DNA of 5,779 bases from Candidatus Dormiibacterota bacterium (GTDB lineage: Bacteria > Chloroflexota > Dormibacteria > Aeolococcales > Aeolococcaceae). Where the stretch lies: the NCBI GenBank assembly GCA_003135255.1, contig PLAX01000094.1, forward strand, positions 1 to 5,779. The letters run 5' to 3'. Below are positions 5,203-5,779 of the stretch, piece by piece; position 1 is the stretch's first letter; the number at the start of each line of letters is the position of its first letter. A program made the translations under genes and the position numbers. The notes below the pieces were generated by a model. That model saw only the letters and a program-made list of their open reading frames with translations. It had not been told where the DNA came from and made no database searches.

Positions 5203-5634
5203 CTAACAGTTCCGGGGCGCGTACGTGTAGATGGCCAGGGGCGTGACCATGTAGATGACGTTCCCACTTGGGATCCAGAAGCTCCAGTCACCGGTGTGAT
5301 CTATCTCGAAGGTGCCGGTGATCGAACTCGAAGAAGGGCTCATTCGACCGGTTTGGACGTACTCCTGACCCTTGAAGCTGATCGCCGCCGGCGCCTGGTC
5401 GGGATCGGGCGCCTTGGATGCGCAGCTCCCGGCCTGGGCGGAGTCGAGGAGACTGAAGCTACCCGGGTCGGGATGGCCGGAGCGCCAGGGGGGCGGCGGC
5501 CCGGAGCTGCCGCAGCCGGCCACCGCGATCACGGCGAGCCCGGTTGCGAACAGGAGGACGGGGAAGTGCCACCGCCGCGGCACGTCCCCGCCGGCGAGAG
5601 CCGGCGACGGCCGGTGCCCGGACGGCGGGGTCAC
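5203..5634 (-). CDS. Small secreted lipoprotein of unknown function
   Basis: The 143-aa product has a lipoprotein signal: basic residues (PRRWH, 19-23), a hydrophobic core (about 24-38) and the lipobox VAGC with C41 as the predicted lipidated cysteine, followed by a flexible GSSGPPPP stretch. The mature part (about 100 residues) contains a C-terminal segment rich in beta-forming residues and aromatics (TGTFEIDHTGDWSFWIPSG, then VIYMVTPLAIYTYAP). Besides C41 it has two cysteines, in GSCASK and at the very last residue, which could form a disulfide outside the membrane. I recognise no family. The GTG at 5634 overlaps the upstream stop as GTGA and has GGGAG 7 nt before it, implying translational coupling; an in-frame GTG at 5583 would give a more compact signal peptide (lipobox cysteine at 24) and remains possible. 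The chelatase gene follows 32 nt downstream. Confidence 0.8.
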   Translation of the reverse strand: MTPPSGHRPSPALAGGDVPRRWHFPVLLFATGLAVIAVAGCGSSGPPPPWRSGHPDPGSFSLLDSAQAGSCASKAPDPDQAPAAISFKGQEYVQTGRMSPSSSSITGTFEIDHTGDWSFWIPSGNVIYMVTPLAIYTYAPRNC

Positions 5635-5779
5635 GCGCCCTCTCCCGCAGCGGCGGGGAGCAGGTCGGCGGCGATGGTGGCGCGCTGCTCATCGCTCAGC
5701 TCGGTGCTTGCCGAGTAACCCGGATGGGCAACTCGGAGAAGCACCCGCGCACCCTCGATCCAGGCCTCGCGCTGGCTGG
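5631..5779 (-). CDS. Unidentified protein, C-terminal 48 residues (5' end outside window)
   Basis: One minus-strand frame is open from the right edge to TGA at 5633-5631, while the other two frames meet stops near 5690-5700. The visible end is a soluble-looking, helix-prone segment containing EAWIEGARVLLRVAHPGY, then STELSDEQRATIAADLLPA and a short alanine/glycine-rich tail. Its stop overlaps the lipoprotein GTG start by 4 nt (GTGA), the usual sign of an operon. The composition, with charged and hydrophobic residues in amphipathic spacing, looks like real protein. It is too short for me to assign a family; nothing in it resembles the end of CobN. Confidence 0.72.
   Translation of the reverse strand, partial: SQREAWIEGARVLLRVAHPGYSASTELSDEQRATIAADLLPAAAGEGA
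5642..5646 (-). promoter_or_regulatory. Ribosome-binding site for the lipoprotein gene
   Basis: On the minus strand this is GGGAG, 7 nt before the GTG at 5634, inside the end of the upstream coding region. It supports the longer lipoprotein start and coupling to the upstream gene. Confidence 0.55.

Noticed and set aside
5581..5583. Alternative GTG start for the lipoprotein
   Set aside because: It would give a neater signal peptide, but the GTG at 5634 has a better spaced GGGAG and the GTGA overlap; kept only as an alternative.
5459..5692. Minus-strand open frame with an ATG at 5692 overlapping the lipoprotein gene
   Set aside because: It is proline/arginine/alanine-rich without motifs. The alternative frames give a coherent upstream C-terminus and a lipoprotein joined by GTGA.

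Overview
The window is a dense, very GC-rich bacterial chromosome segment with strong G/C bias at third codon positions, GTG and TTG starts, short intergenic gaps and no mobile-element, CRISPR, tRNA or rRNA signal. The gene families (a Zwf-type glucose-6-phosphate dehydrogenase followed by a ROK sugar kinase, and the fused BchI/BchD-like chelatase typical of B12-making Actinobacteria) suggest an actinobacterium or a related high-GC Terrabacteria lineage such as Chloroflexota or Dormibacterota. This is inference; nothing here fixes the taxon.

Layout, left to right. (1) Positions 1-306, minus strand: the N-terminal 102 codons of a small membrane protein with two predicted transmembrane segments, running off the left edge. 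(2) Positions 307-573: a divergent intergenic region with a -10-like TACAAT, several GC-rich inverted repeats, and a strong Shine-Dalgarno sequence placed unusually far upstream of zwf. (3) Positions 574-2031 and 2051-2989, plus strand: zwf and a ROK-family kinase (probable glucokinase), 19 nt apart and probably one operon. Together they would convert glucose to glucose 6-phosphate and then to 6-phosphogluconolactone, the entry to the oxidative pentose phosphate or Entner-Doudoroff route. (4) Positions 2973-2999: a hairpin at the convergent junction, possibly a terminator. (5) Positions 3014-5779, minus strand, transcribed right to left: the C-terminal end of an unidentified protein, a small lipoprotein overlapping it by 4 nt (GTGA), and, 32 nt further on, a 718-aa fused AAA+/VWA chelatase subunit. 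That chelatase family normally works with CobN in aerobic cobalt insertion for cobalamin; no CobN or other B12 gene is in the window.

I find no evidence for a new multi-gene system. The points most worth a second look are residue-level departures in two well-known enzymes (a proline where G6PDH normally has the NADP 2'-phosphate-binding arginine; a glutamine replacing one cysteine of the ROK zinc motif) and the architecture of the zwf leader, where a hairpin could bring a distant Shine-Dalgarno sequence close to the TTG start.
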